A DNA stretch of 64,000 bases from Carboxylicivirga sp964602515 (GTDB lineage: Bacteria; Bacteroidota; Bacteroidia; Bacteroidales; Marinilabiliaceae). Below the pieces are notes generated by a model. The model was not told the DNA's origin. It worked only from the letters and a program-made list of their open reading frames with translations, and did no database searches. Where the stretch lies: the NCBI GenBank assembly GCA_964602515.1, contig CAZRRJ010000003.1:62001-126000 (forward strand), given 5' to 3'. The translations under genes and the position numbers were made by a program. The first letter of the stretch is position 1; the number at the start of each line of letters is the position of its first letter. Below, piece by piece: positions 18,669-28,987 of this stretch.

Positions 18669-21600
18669 TTATTGCTTTATAACTTTAGTAATATACACTT
18701 CACTACCAGAGGTAATCTCAAGTAGGTAAATACCTTTTGACAAGTGATCGATATTGAGGCGATGCTGCTGACCATTTGATTTGAGTTCTTTTACAATGGT
18801 ACCGTCTACATTCATCAAACGCATTATCACATCTGTATTGTTTTGTTGTTTCAAGTGTACTACTATAAAATCGCTTGCCGGATTTGGATATACTTCTACA
18901 GTACCATCTTCAACAGAATCTAAACCAGTTCGGTTTACCACAGTTATGTTATAACTACCGCTTAGCTTCTCACCATAAGCATCAGTTACCGAAATGGTTA
19001 AATCAGTATTACCAATACTAAATGGAGTAAGTACAATTCCTGATTCTCCAATAAATAGATCAATCACACCTTTGTTACTTAAAGTCACATTGAAGTTCAT
19101 TTCATCCTTATCATCATCAGTAATTAATTCCTCAAATGAAATTTCGTGAGCACCATGTCCAAGTACCATTATCGTATCCTTCAGCTCTCCATATGTAAAG
19201 TAAGGTGGGCGGTTAATATTAATCACCTCGATTGGGTAAACAAAACCAGATTGTTCTCCATGTTCATCTTCACCTCGCAGTTCAACATTGTGTAAGCCTT
19301 GATCAAAATAACCCGGAGTGAGAGTAATTTCTACAGTACCTCCTTCGTTAGTTGTCAGCTGCATCCAGTCTGCTTCCGATAAAAGCTCAACTGTATAACT
19401 ATCATTTTCAAGATCTTTTACTGAAAACTCAATAGTTGAACTACTATTTTCCTCAATTTTATTCAGACCTTGTACATGTTTAAATTGCGGACCTTTGTTC
19501 ATTAATAATAACACATCAACCGATTGTTCTGGATTAACAGGATCGTTTGTTGTGATTGTTAATTCGGCTTTATTAATATACTCAGGTGCATGTTCTGCAT
19601 TAAAATCAAGATCTATATTAACCTCGTCCCCGGTAGCAACAGTTCCCTTGTTTTGCAATAATTTAACCCATGTTTTTTCAATATATTCTTCTTCATGCGC
19701 TTTTACCATAAACGCATTATCATAAAACTTTGGATCTAAATAAATATCATACCACTCACCATCATACTGATAGAAGTACTTTCCTTCGGAAGCACTTGCC
19801 ATATCTTTATTAATTCCCTGGCAATTGCTTATTCCTAATGGGTAACGAACCACAACATAGAAATCTTCATTTGGATATAGGTATACTGATTCGTCTAAAG
19901 AAATAGTATAATATTTTCCCTTATCATCGTAGCCATCTTCTTTATAATCTAACAATCCCTTAGCCACTAATTGTGCTTTATCAATGCTACTGCCACCTGC
20001 TAGTATCTCTACATATAAAGTACCTTCATTTTGGCTTTCATAACGATACCATGTTTCAACATGCGAAAGGGTAAAACCATCGTGTGGTACGGTAAATTTA
20101 GTAGCAGATGTAAAGGCAACAGCACCACCAAAACCTAACCAGTTATCTACTGCATCTCTTGCTACGTGTTTCAACGTTCGGTTGTAAGTATTCATCGCCT
20201 TTAACGAAGTGCCGGCTTGAGTAGCATTAAGATTTACTTCTGAATTCAACATCGCTGTTGTAGCATTTGGAGCTGCGGATGCTGATTCATAAATATCATC
20301 CGAAACTTTAGCTCCTCTTTCAAAATGTAATTGGGCCGTCCATTCAAGTTCACTCGCACCATTTACATTGCTGATGTTGAAAGTTCTTGTTTCTGTATAA
20401 GTTGATTTATCAGCCATCACTACCACATCCTGCCCTATAGTTGCAACAGGAGGTAGCTCGCTTGTTAAAGACGCAGACCAAGTTAATACGACATTACCGT
20501 TAATATCCTTTATAGTCGAAGTGGCAATGGATGTACCTGGCTGCGTAGGCTCATATGTAACGTAACACTGCCATTCATCACCCGCCTCCAGTTTTGTTCC
20601 ATCGGCAATAAGCGTTGGACGGAACCAGCTTTCGGATGTTATTTGCTGACCAACAAAGTCGTCTATGTTCACATAACCTTCCGGATAAGCATTTAATATA
20701 CCTCCACCGGCAGGATAGTAAAACTCAACCTTCATGTCATCACTTAATGTAGATGTAGAAGAAAGCAGGTCAATCACTTTAGTTCCAACATTCTTGATTT
20801 TAAAGCCCTGCTTATAAACAGAATCTGGTACATACCAAACTTCAGACATAATATTTTCGGCAACTAGTTCCGCCTCTCCATTTACTGTCAGATTAATTGG
20901 TAAGTTAACAACAGGCACATCAACTGAATTATTTTCAACTGGTAACTCATATTCATAAGTTCCATCGTACAAACCAGAAGCATCCAAACGCATTTTAACT
21001 GTTTTGCTACTCTGCGCTTCAACTACTTCTTTTTTAATAGGTAATAAGGTATATGAAAATGCATCATAGCTCCCATTAAGAAGCTGCTGTAAGATAACCG
21101 TTCCCTGCTTCTCATCAGGACTCTCAAATCCAATAATGCTATAGACTTTAACTTGATCAAAATTCTTATAATTAAAGTCAACCCGTCCATTATAGTGAAG
21201 AACCAACTGGAAATCATAAGGTTCACTCATAGATCCTGTCCGATCTACAAACTTATTAAAAGTAATGACATACTTATCTTCAAATGCATGGTAGTAAATA
21301 CCTGCATCTTCATGTATGGTTTTGGAAGCATTGGTATGTGGACCAGCCATTGGAACAAGTCCTCCATGGAAAAAATCTTCTTGCGGGAAATCGTAAGGCG
21401 TTTCAAAAATATTAGTCATATCTGTGGGTTCTTCGAAAGAAACCCATCCTATTGCACTTAAATACAGATCATTATATTCTTTCCCATAAAAATAAAATGG
21501 AGTAGGCAATGTAAGCTTTTTGTATACCATACTTGCTCCATAACCCCAGAAATCATCATACAGATTTGTTTCTGCTGCTACATCCAGAATGTCTACCCAA

Positions 21601-24600
21601 CCGGCTCCATCACCTTTTACATAGTTGTATCTGAACTCACCAGCATTCTCAGTTGTATTGGTTTCGTAAACAGGATAACACCACTCGTTTGGTATAACTG
21701 ACATTTCCAATACGCCCAATCCGCTATTAGAAACTATCAGATCAACATCTTTATAGGTACGTGCATCAACAGTTTCAGTAAAACCTTCAACTGGCATAAC
21801 AGCAATTATTGGATTTTCGGCGATGTTGGCCAACAATCTAACCTCTAATGCTTCACCACTGCCAAGTGTCAGCGTTACTAATTCGTCTAAATCCACAACT
21901 TGATTGGTATTCAAATCTATAGGTATGTAAGACACCTGTCGCGGTTTAATTACATAAGGTAACTCAACAGAAGTTGAAAAGGCTGAATTTGAAAAATCAA
22001 TACTTATAATTTCTTCATTAGCTGTTCCCTTATTACTAATCTTAATTTGTTGCTCATGTGCTGACGTTTTTAATACAGTTCCAAAATCAACAGTGTCTGT
22101 CAATAATTCAATTTCCGGGCTTCCTCCTGCAATAAAACCTGCGGTAATCTCAAATACCGACATAGGAGAAAGAACATCATTACTAATAACAGGAACACGT
22201 TGAAAAACATCGCCTTGCAAAGCCGATCTTGTATCAAAAGACAATTTTACAGTCGCAGATTCATCTGGCAATAAAGTACCAAACGCATTCTCGGCTGCAA
22301 TCACCATATCTTCGCCCGGATGCTTAAAATGGAAGTAAGAACCATAATCAGTTGTTACCGCATAGGCTAAGGGATAATCGCTATTAGAAGCAATGACATG
22401 TTGCTGGTTGTCCTTATCTGTCATACCAACAAAATAATTTGGCAGTTCATTAGCATCACGATTAACAGACCCAAACAGAACATCATAATCCCCATTAGCA
22501 TACAGCACAATCTGCACATTTACAAAACGTTCACCTAATTCAATAGTCTTATATTCTACTCTAAACTCACCATCAAACTGTTGATAATAAACCGCAGCAT
22601 TAGCATTATCATATTTAGCATCCACCATGGCAGCTGAGATCATGTCTAATGGACGAAAACGATCGCTGGAAGTAAAGCGACTGTTATTAAGCCTTAGGTT
22701 ACCATCTTCACCAAAAACAAGAACACCTTGCTCATTGATCCATGCCTTATCATAAAAACGATCATAATATGGGAAAGAAAAACCAAGATCAACCTGCACT
22801 GCAAAATCGCTTCCTTTCAATTTATCAACTATGTTCGTAGCACCAGTACTAACAGACATGTCTTTCCATCCATGCTCAGCCGGAATAGCGCCTGTATAAT
22901 CAGAACCTAGATCAAGTGCATAATTATAAGTGTATCCAAATCCATTTACCGGACGTTCCAATCCATCAACCTCAAAATCTCCGGCAAAATCAGGTATACT
23001 ATAACTTAATGGGTATTTACCAATATTAGTAATGTTAAACGACAATGGTTCAACAGCATCTCCAATAGTTAATCCTGTACCTATTGAAGCTAAGGCAGGT
23101 GAAATATCAATTTTAGCTGGTTCAGCTGCAACTCCGGTTACTTTAAAGCTATAAATATAAGTGCCATTATCTAGTTGAATATTAGCACTCTGCATTCCAT
23201 AAACAGACGGCTTAAACATCACTTGTATAGTCGCCTCGCCACGTGCAGGAACTTTAGTATCACTAACTTTATTTACAATAAAGTCCGGATTACTTGATGT
23301 TACAAAGCTAAGATCCAATTGATAGCCGGCGTACCCCTCATTGACTACTTGAATATTATAAGTCTTTGATTTACCAACGAATACATCGCCAAAATCAACA
23401 ATAGATTTTGATTTCAATTTTGGTTCATGCCCATCAACATCAATAATTATTTGTTTCTTAATAAGCTTATTAAGTGGATCGTTAGATGCGAATACCAGGT
23501 TCTCAGTATAGGTGCCATCAATCAAATATTGAGCATCAATATCCAATTGTAAGTCCTTAGAACTATTGCCTGACAACATTCCTTCTGCTGGCGACAAGGT
23601 AATGTAATTACCCAGGTGAACGTTAAGACTGCGCAGGGTTAATTTCCAAACCCAATCATTGGTATCGCCATATTCATCGTTGATAAATTTCCAGCTTTGT
23701 CCGCCATTTGTACTAAACAAACAATTATCTGACTGGAGATCTTCAGTTTCCTTAGTTAATCCTAATGGATACTGGTTACCAGGAGGAATATGAAACACCA
23801 CCCAATAGTAGTTATCGGCTTCGAGATAAACCTGCTCTTCCATATCCACATAATAGGTTGTTTGGTAATCTCCTTCTGATTCTATTTCTTGAGAGGTGAT
23901 TAATTGGGCATCTTGTATCTGGGCCCCTTTATAAAACTCAACAGTTGCAGGTCCGTTTTCTGCTGCAAAATCCAGCTCAACCCAGAAGTTTGTCACATTG
24001 AAATCCTCTGTAATATAATAACGGGTCGCTGAAGAATTTGGAAAACTTACATCCTCATCTCCCACATATACATACGCAGCAGATTCATTATAAGTCAAAC
24101 GATCATCAATTGACATACTGACTGGAGCATCTATAGTCGGGTAGTTGGCTACCTCACTGGCTCTAATTGTATGACTGCTACTACCTGTTACTCTTACCGG
24201 CTCATAAATTGTTTCACTGTACGAATCCAACTCACTTTTGGATAAACCAATATAAGAACTCCATTGAAGTAAGCCCTCATCATTATTCTTCAATTTAATG
24301 GTTGATGAATGCATGTTATCAGAAGCTACATCGATGGCAACATCAGTCTCCTCAACAACCACTTCAATAGCAGGACCGTTGTTAGTGGCAACCATAATAA
24401 TATCTGATAAGCCAGATGCATTTCCCCAACGGTCAAAGGCTTGTATTGCAAAATAGTAGTTAGTTCTTGAATCTAAATCTTTCAATACATAATCAACCTC
24501 ATCTCCAACCTCGTTAAAAAAGGTATAAACAATAGTAGAAGCGGCCAATTCCAATGAGTTAGCATTAAACTCATTTTTACTCCAATACAGTGTATAGCTA

Positions 24601-26210
24601 CTCCCTATGCCATCATCTTCATCAGCAACTACACTCCACGATATGTTTGCCTTATCCTGTGATGTTTCCACTAACAGGTCACTTACTTTGGCCGGTGCTT
24701 TTGTAATCGAACCTGATTGAAGAGCCATGGCTGCATCAATATAACCACTACCCATTTTGCCCGATTCATTTGCACTTAGATACGGTTCAATATCTCTTAC
24801 TGAAGTAAGAATGTGTCTTTTAAGTTTATCTGGTGTAAAATCAGAGCCTCCGTATTCTGCAACAACCAAGGCTGCAATTCCGGCAACATGCGGACAGGCC
24901 ATAGAGGTTCCCTGCAAGGTTCCATACTGTCCGCCGGGTAGGGTACTCAGCACTCCTCCATCATTAGACATCCCGCTTAATCCTCCCGGGGCAGTCACAT
25001 CAACCCAGGTTCCATAGCATGAATAACCGGCTCTGCCATTTGTGTAATCCATCGCAGCAACTGCAATTACGGGCTCATAAGCTGCCGGATAAATTTCCAT
25101 TTCTACACTTTCGTTACCAGCAGCAAAAACAGCCAGGCCTCCTTTCATTGGACTACCTGCATATGAACCTGCTTCGTTAATAAAGTAATCAATAGCATCC
25201 AGTACAACCTGTTCGTAGAAGCCATCTGTTCGCCACCCCCACGAACATTGTGCAATTACAGCGCCATTATCAGCTGCATATATTAAAGCTTCTGCCATTC
25301 CCCCGGTCGTACCGTCCTCAACCAATATCTGACACGACATCAATTTTGTACCTGCGTCAATACCATTACCGCCTGCAACACCTGCAACACCTACACCGTT
25401 GTTATTTGTTGCACCAACAGTTCCGGCCACGTGTGTACCATGATAGTGAGCTTCTATTTCGGCAAGATCGCTTGCAAAGTTATAACCATAAATATCATCT
25501 ATATACCCGTTTCCATCATCATCAACACCACTTTCTCCATTCTTCTCAACTTCATTAACCCAAACGGCATCTCTCAAATCAGGATGTGTTAAATCAATAC
25601 CTCCATCGATAATAGCAACAACTACATTTGGAGAACCTGTTTGTTTTTTCCATGCTTCAAACAAGTTAATATCGGCACCTGCAACTGCTCCTTCAACGAT
25701 TGTACCATCGTTATAATAATGCCATTGCTTGCTTAATTTAGGATCATCAAAAGGTATCTCAGCTAATTCGGCAGCACTAAATAATTGTGTTGGCTTGGAC
25801 TTATCAAATGATATTGACCTAACACACTCAGCTTGTGATACTTCTCTAAGCTTTGCATATTCATTGGCAACCTGTTGAGGATCATAATCTGCTGAATAAT
25901 CTATCTCATACCATAAATGCAAACCATATTTGCGATGTTTATCCTCATGCTTAGCAGAATATGGAAATACTCGTTTAAGGCCCTTAGTCGAAACCTTAGA
26001 CGAAACAGCATCAAAAGAAACAATGCCGGTTTCTACTCCACTCCTGGTTGATTTTAGTTTTGGAAAAGAACTTAGTACTGAAGAATTTAGCTTAATTCTT
26101 ATTTTACCACTTTCTTTCTCTTTATCATATTGCTGGGCACTTATACCCATTGCCAAAGTAACCATAAATAAAATGGCTATATGGACTTTTAAAAGTAGAA
26201 CGTTTTTCAT
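18669..26210 (-). CDS. Giant secreted subtilisin-family (S8) serine protease with T9SS type A sorting domain
   Basis: A protein of 2513 residues with signal peptide MKNVLLLKVHIAILFMVTLA and a propeptide-like region to about residue 190. The S8 catalytic domain spans about 195-500 with Asp202 (AIIDGGIDLTHPDL), His257 (HGTHVAGT), oxyanion Asn366 (FAAGNES) and Ser436 (GTSMACPHVAG). A fibronectin type III domain follows (about 505-610). Then come many beta-sandwich segments of the ASPM/Hydin-like type (PKLKSKSIVDFGDVFVGKS; IELLTDTVDFGTVLK) and two cadherin-like domains. The tail is a T9SS type A domain (VEVYPNPASDFIVVHLK to KVIKQ). All catalytic residues are present, so it should be an active surface or extracellular protease. 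It lies near a SusCD pair on the same strand, which suggests degradation of protein or peptide and uptake of the products. Confidence 0.95.
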   Translation of the reverse strand: MKNVLLLKVHIAILFMVTLAMGISAQQYDKEKESGKIRIKLNSSVLSSFPKLKSTRSGVETGIVSFDAVSSKVSTKGLKRVFPYSAKHEDKHRKYGLHLWYEIDYSADYDPQQVANEYAKLREVSQAECVRSISFDKSKPTQLFSAAELAEIPFDDPKLSKQWHYYNDGTIVEGAVAGADINLFEAWKKQTGSPNVVVAIIDGGIDLTHPDLRDAVWVNEVEKNGESGVDDDGNGYIDDIYGYNFASDLAEIEAHYHGTHVAGTVGATNNNGVGVAGVAGGNGIDAGTKLMSCQILVEDGTTGGMAEALIYAADNGAVIAQCSWGWRTDGFYEQVVLDAIDYFINEAGSYAGSPMKGGLAVFAAGNESVEMEIYPAAYEPVIAVAAMDYTNGRAGYSCYGTWVDVTAPGGLSGMSNDGGVLSTLPGGQYGTLQGTSMACPHVAGIAALVVAEYGGSDFTPDKLKRHILTSVRDIEPYLSANESGKMGSGYIDAAMALQSGSITKAPAKVSDLLVETSQDKANISWSVVADEDDGIGSSYTLYWSKNEFNANSLELAASTIVYTFFNEVGDEVDYVLKDLDSRTNYYFAIQAFDRWGNASGLSDIIMVATNNGPAIEVVVEETDVAIDVASDNMHSSTIKLKNNDEGLLQWSSYIGLSKSELDSYSETIYEPVRVTGSSSHTIRASEVANYPTIDAPVSMSIDDRLTYNESAAYVYVGDEDVSFPNSSATRYYITEDFNVTNFWVELDFAAENGPATVEFYKGAQIQDAQLITSQEIESEGDYQTTYYVDMEEQVYLEADNYYWVVFHIPPGNQYPLGLTKETEDLQSDNCLFSTNGGQSWKFINDEYGDTNDWVWKLTLRSLNVHLGNYITLSPAEGMLSGNSSKDLQLDIDAQYLIDGTYTENLVFASNDPLNKLIKKQIIIDVDGHEPKLKSKSIVDFGDVFVGKSKTYNIQVVNEGYAGYQLDLSFVTSSNPDFIVNKVSDTKVPARGEATIQVMFKPSVYGMQSANIQLDNGTYIYSFKVTGVAAEPAKIDISPALASIGTGLTIGDAVEPLSFNITNIGKYPLSYSIPDFAGDFEVDGLERPVNGFGYTYNYALDLGSDYTGAIPAEHGWKDMSVSTGATNIVDKLKGSDFAVQVDLGFSFPYYDRFYDKAWINEQGVLVFGEDGNLRLNNSRFTSSDRFRPLDMISAAMVDAKYDNANAAVYYQQFDGEFRVEYKTIELGERFVNVQIVLYANGDYDVLFGSVNRDANELPNYFVGMTDKDNQQHVIASNSDYPLAYAVTTDYGSYFHFKHPGEDMVIAAENAFGTLLPDESATVKLSFDTRSALQGDVFQRVPVISNDVLSPMSVFEITAGFIAGGSPEIELLTDTVDFGTVLKTSAHEQQIKISNKGTANEEIISIDFSNSAFSTSVELPYVIKPRQVSYIPIDLNTNQVVDLDELVTLTLGSGEALEVRLLANIAENPIIAVMPVEGFTETVDARTYKDVDLIVSNSGLGVLEMSVIPNEWCYPVYETNTTENAGEFRYNYVKGDGAGWVDILDVAAETNLYDDFWGYGASMVYKKLTLPTPFYFYGKEYNDLYLSAIGWVSFEEPTDMTNIFETPYDFPQEDFFHGGLVPMAGPHTNASKTIHEDAGIYYHAFEDKYVITFNKFVDRTGSMSEPYDFQLVLHYNGRVDFNYKNFDQVKVYSIIGFESPDEKQGTVILQQLLNGSYDAFSYTLLPIKKEVVEAQSSKTVKMRLDASGLYDGTYEYELPVENNSVDVPVVNLPINLTVNGEAELVAENIMSEVWYVPDSVYKQGFKIKNVGTKVIDLLSSTSTLSDDMKVEFYYPAGGGILNAYPEGYVNIDDFVGQQITSESWFRPTLIADGTKLEAGDEWQCYVTYEPTQPGTSIATSTIKDINGNVVLTWSASLTSELPPVATIGQDVVVMADKSTYTETRTFNISNVNGASELEWTAQLHFERGAKVSDDIYESASAAPNATTAMLNSEVNLNATQAGTSLKAMNTYNRTLKHVARDAVDNWLGFGGAVAFTSATKFTVPHDGFTLSHVETWYRYESQNEGTLYVEILAGGSSIDKAQLVAKGLLDYKEDGYDDKGKYYTISLDESVYLYPNEDFYVVVRYPLGISNCQGINKDMASASEGKYFYQYDGEWYDIYLDPKFYDNAFMVKAHEEEYIEKTWVKLLQNKGTVATGDEVNIDLDFNAEHAPEYINKAELTITTNDPVNPEQSVDVLLLMNKGPQFKHVQGLNKIEENSSSTIEFSVKDLENDSYTVELLSEADWMQLTTNEGGTVEITLTPGYFDQGLHNVELRGEDEHGEQSGFVYPIEVININRPPYFTYGELKDTIMVLGHGAHEISFEELITDDDKDEMNFNVTLSNKGVIDLFIGESGIVLTPFSIGNTDLTISVTDAYGEKLSGSYNITVVNRTGLDSVEDGTVEVYPNPASDFIVVHLKQQNNTDVIMRLMNVDGTIVKELKSNGQQHRLNIDHLSKGIYLLEITSGSEVYITKVIKQ

Positions 26211-26638
26211 TTGTTAACGGTTTAAGTTTATGCCAAACCTTATATCTAATGTCATATGTATCTATTAACAAGTATTCGAGTAACAGTTCTTACAACATTA
26301 TTTGAAGATCAAACAATTTACCTTGCAAACTAAAAGCTGGAAGATTCAAAGGAGAGTAAATCAGCACAGTGTTATTACTAACATTTAACTGAACACCTTA
26401 GAATTAGTACTACAAGTCTCTGTTATACCGTATTTTTACCACTACACTCTATACTCTAAGATCTGAATATCTATTAGTTAAAACCATGTTACCATAAACA
26501 ACCATTAATAAATAAATCAGACTATTTTGAGTGTATAAAACCGATAGAAGGAGAAGGTTGTACTAAAATACCTGGCATTCATTGAAAAGAAATGCCCAAC
26601 ATGTCAATATAAAAAAGCTTGATATTTGAGTAATTGTT
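26211..26638. other. Intergenic region upstream of the protease gene
   Basis: The 428-nt AT-rich spacer lies between two minus-strand genes. It must hold the promoter of the giant protease gene, but I find no exact TAnnTTTG box, no clear hairpin terminator and no ORF worth calling. Confidence 0.4.
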
Positions 26639-28282
26639 TTATAGTTCTGAGAGGTATTTTATCAGATTAACATCAGTATTGGTTAACCCTAATTTTTTAC
26701 GAATGCGAGAACGTTTTACCTCCACACTTTTTGTGCTTTGATGAATTAATGCTGAAATTTCTTTGGAGTTCATATTCAATCTTAAAAAAGCGCATATCTT
26801 AAGTTCTGATGGTGTTAAGTCTGGTGCAATATTTTCAAGTTTCTTATAAAAGTCATTATGCACATTCTGAAATCGTAACTCAAATTCTTCCCACACCTCA
26901 GGTTCAACTCCTCCTTGCAAATCAAAGATGATGCGCTGAATGGCATCACGGTTTTCCACTTTTAGCCTGGCCTTTAACCGAAGTAGTCGTCCCGAAACAT
27001 TATTGATCAACTCATGCTTCTTTAATAAATACATTACATTGGTTGTCAACTCCCTGTTTTTTATCTCTAAATCCTTCTCAAGAGTCTCTTTTTCAGTTTT
27101 AATACGCATAGCTCTGCTTTTCCATAAACTAAATAGCAGGGCAAACACTATTAACAGAAAAACCACAACTACTAAGATTGCATAAAGTGCAACCATCTCC
27201 TTAAAATGGACTTCAGCTTTTGCTTTTTGCAGTTCTTCAAAATTATATTCAAGTTGAAGACGGGTAGCTTTGGCAACAACTGATTCATTAATGGCTTTTC
27301 GTTTGGTTTCATAATAGCGTTTTAACGCTTCATTGGCCTGCTTATAATTTCCTTTCTGCTCATATATATTAGCCTGATGCTCATATGCTTTCTCCATATT
27401 ATTGATAGACTCTACTTGCTCAGCATACTTAATTGCAAAACCATTAGCTATTTCGGCACTATCAATATCTCTTTTTGAAATATAATAAGCTGTTAATAAA
27501 TTATAAGAACTGGCCATTCCTATCAAGTTATTTTCCGATTGTCTCACTTTTAGTGCTTCATAAATGTACTTATGGCTTTTTTCAAACTGGCCTGTTTTAA
27601 GATAAATTTCGCCCAGGTTATTATTAGCAATACTTTGTTGAAGTAGATCTTTATTGTTTATAGACTCAATAAGTGCCTTTTCTAAATATTCAATGGCTGC
27701 CTCATAGTTTCCTTTCTCCATGTAAATACTAGCAATGTTGATATAAAAAGTCTGAATCTGTTCCATATACACATCATTCCCTTCGGCCATCAGCTTGGAG
27801 TTCAACTCTAAAGCATCGTTAAAATGAGCTAAAGCACCATTATAGTCTTCCAGATGAAATCGGACAGCACCCAAATTTAATTCAACACCAACTAAACGCA
27901 TTAAGTCATTGTTATCCTGAACAAGCTTTTTAGATTGCAAAAACATCTCTGTTGCCTTATCGTATACCCCCGATCTAAAAAATACAACCCCCATGTTATG
28001 AAAAGCCTGAGCTTTTGGTGTGTACTCATTAGTTCTTTCTGACTCTTCACAAGCCTGATTGGAATACTCATAGCTCTTTTTAATATCAACATGCTCATAG
28101 ATATTAGATAAAGTAATTAATAGACTCACCCGTTCAGGAATATCGTCAGTGGTATTATATCGGGTCAATAAACTATCTACTTCAAACTGATTTTGGCCTG
28201 ATGAGCTCTGAGTAAGACAAAATATCGCAATAATTAAAATAAATCCATTAAATATTCCTGTTTGAAGTAGTCGTAAAAGCAT
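26639..28282 (-). CDS. TPR-transmembrane-HTH (LuxR-like) regulator
   Basis: A protein of 547 residues. It has a signal or anchor segment at residues 10-30, about seven tetratricopeptide repeats (residues 60-330; for example YEAAIEYLEKALIESINNKD and NNLGEIYLKTGQFEKSHKYI), and a transmembrane helix near 365-390 (ALYAILVVVVFLLIVFALLF). A cytoplasmic coiled coil follows, then a C-terminal helix-turn-helix resembling LuxR/GerE domains (LTPSELKICAFLRLNMNSKE, then STKSVEVKRSRIRKKLGL). This architecture is common in Bacteroidota and is thought to link a periplasmic signal directly to transcription. It lies just upstream of the protease gene on the same strand, so it may control the protease and the second SusCD locus. 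That link is inference. Confidence 0.85.
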   Translation of the reverse strand: MLLRLLQTGIFNGFILIIAIFCLTQSSSGQNQFEVDSLLTRYNTTDDIPERVSLLITLSNIYEHVDIKKSYEYSNQACEESERTNEYTPKAQAFHNMGVVFFRSGVYDKATEMFLQSKKLVQDNNDLMRLVGVELNLGAVRFHLEDYNGALAHFNDALELNSKLMAEGNDVYMEQIQTFYINIASIYMEKGNYEAAIEYLEKALIESINNKDLLQQSIANNNLGEIYLKTGQFEKSHKYIYEALKVRQSENNLIGMASSYNLLTAYYISKRDIDSAEIANGFAIKYAEQVESINNMEKAYEHQANIYEQKGNYKQANEALKRYYETKRKAINESVVAKATRLQLEYNFEELQKAKAEVHFKEMVALYAILVVVVFLLIVFALLFSLWKSRAMRIKTEKETLEKDLEIKNRELTTNVMYLLKKHELINNVSGRLLRLKARLKVENRDAIQRIIFDLQGGVEPEVWEEFELRFQNVHNDFYKKLENIAPDLTPSELKICAFLRLNMNSKEISALIHQSTKSVEVKRSRIRKKLGLTNTDVNLIKYLSEL

Positions 28283-28670
28283 TTTAATCCGTTTAAAGAA
28301 GCGACTTAACTAACTCGCGAATGTTAAGAAAAGATACGCACAAATATTCAATAGACGCATATTCATCAATCAGGTTGCGCCAGGTGATAAAAATATTTTC
28401 TTCTTTCTTTTTTGTCTTAAAAAAGAGCGAAGCCTGCCTTGCACAGGAACACATTAAAAAAACTCAACAAACTGTTGAGGAAGAGGGCTCAAATCATTTA
28501 TAACAGGGTATGCCAAGCCTGTTATTAAACGTTTCTGGTAATATTTAATCAATTTGCATAATGGCATCAAAATTATTACACTGAAGTTGGAGTGCAGGCT
28601 GCCTCCACAAAGTGTTCTTAAAGCCCCCACTCGAAACAACTTTTCAAAGGATTGAAAGCCTATGAAAAAA
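28283..28670. other. Intergenic region between the TPR-HTH gene and the sulfatase operon end
   Basis: Apart from the terminator hairpin at 28455-28479 nothing is recognisable. The short ORFs on both strands lack any coding signature. Confidence 0.4.
28455..28479 (-). terminator. Terminator of the sulfatase operon
   Basis: On the minus strand CTCAACAGTTTGTTGAG forms a perfect 7-bp stem with a 3-nt loop, followed by a run of T. It lies downstream of the decayed ORF and would end the transcript coming from 33390. Confidence 0.6.
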
Positions 28671-28982
28671 CTAAATGTAAAAGAGGCCGGTTTTTGAATA
28701 TTCGTGGCTCGTTACACTTAACAATACTCCCTGAGTGAATTGACATAATAAGTAATAAGCACGTACCTTACCTGCATTGAATAATGTCTCGTTATGCGGC
28801 GTCTCAAGGGTTGCTTCCGATATGCGTTAATAGGCCAGCCCCCCCTGCTTGTGCACATAATTGGCTCCTTTCACCACAATCAGGTCACTACATACATCGG
28901 CTTCCACCAGATTATTCTGCGCATCGACGGTTTTACAGGCAATGATTAATCCAGCTATCAACAGCCACACCGCAATATGCAT
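28671..28982 (-). pseudogene. Decayed secreted-protein ORF at the end of the sulfatase operon
   Basis: Directly after the sulfatase stop (ATG at 28982, 6 nt away) an ORF begins with a good signal peptide (MHIAVWLLIAGLIIACKTVDAQ). It continues DVCSDLIVVKGANYVHKQGG and stops at TAA (28827-28829) after 51 codons. The same frame then stays open for another 51 codons with protein-like sequence (RISEATLETPHNETLF, NAGKVRAYYLL) to TAG at 28671. This looks like the N-terminus of a secreted enzyme broken by a nonsense mutation and a 3' truncation. I cannot identify the parent family with confidence. A short real peptide of 51 residues is the alternative. Confidence 0.5.
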
Positions 28983-28987
28983 CCATT

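Noticed and set aside
25250..25558. Plus-strand ORF of 102 codons rich in His, Tyr and Leu inside the protease gene
   Set aside because: It lies antisense to the S8 catalytic domain, whose frame is certain. The composition is an artefact of the reverse reading.
28454..28639. Minus-strand ORF of 61 codons between the operon end and the TPR-HTH gene
   Set aside because: It overlaps the terminator hairpin, has no signal or domain and has arbitrary composition.
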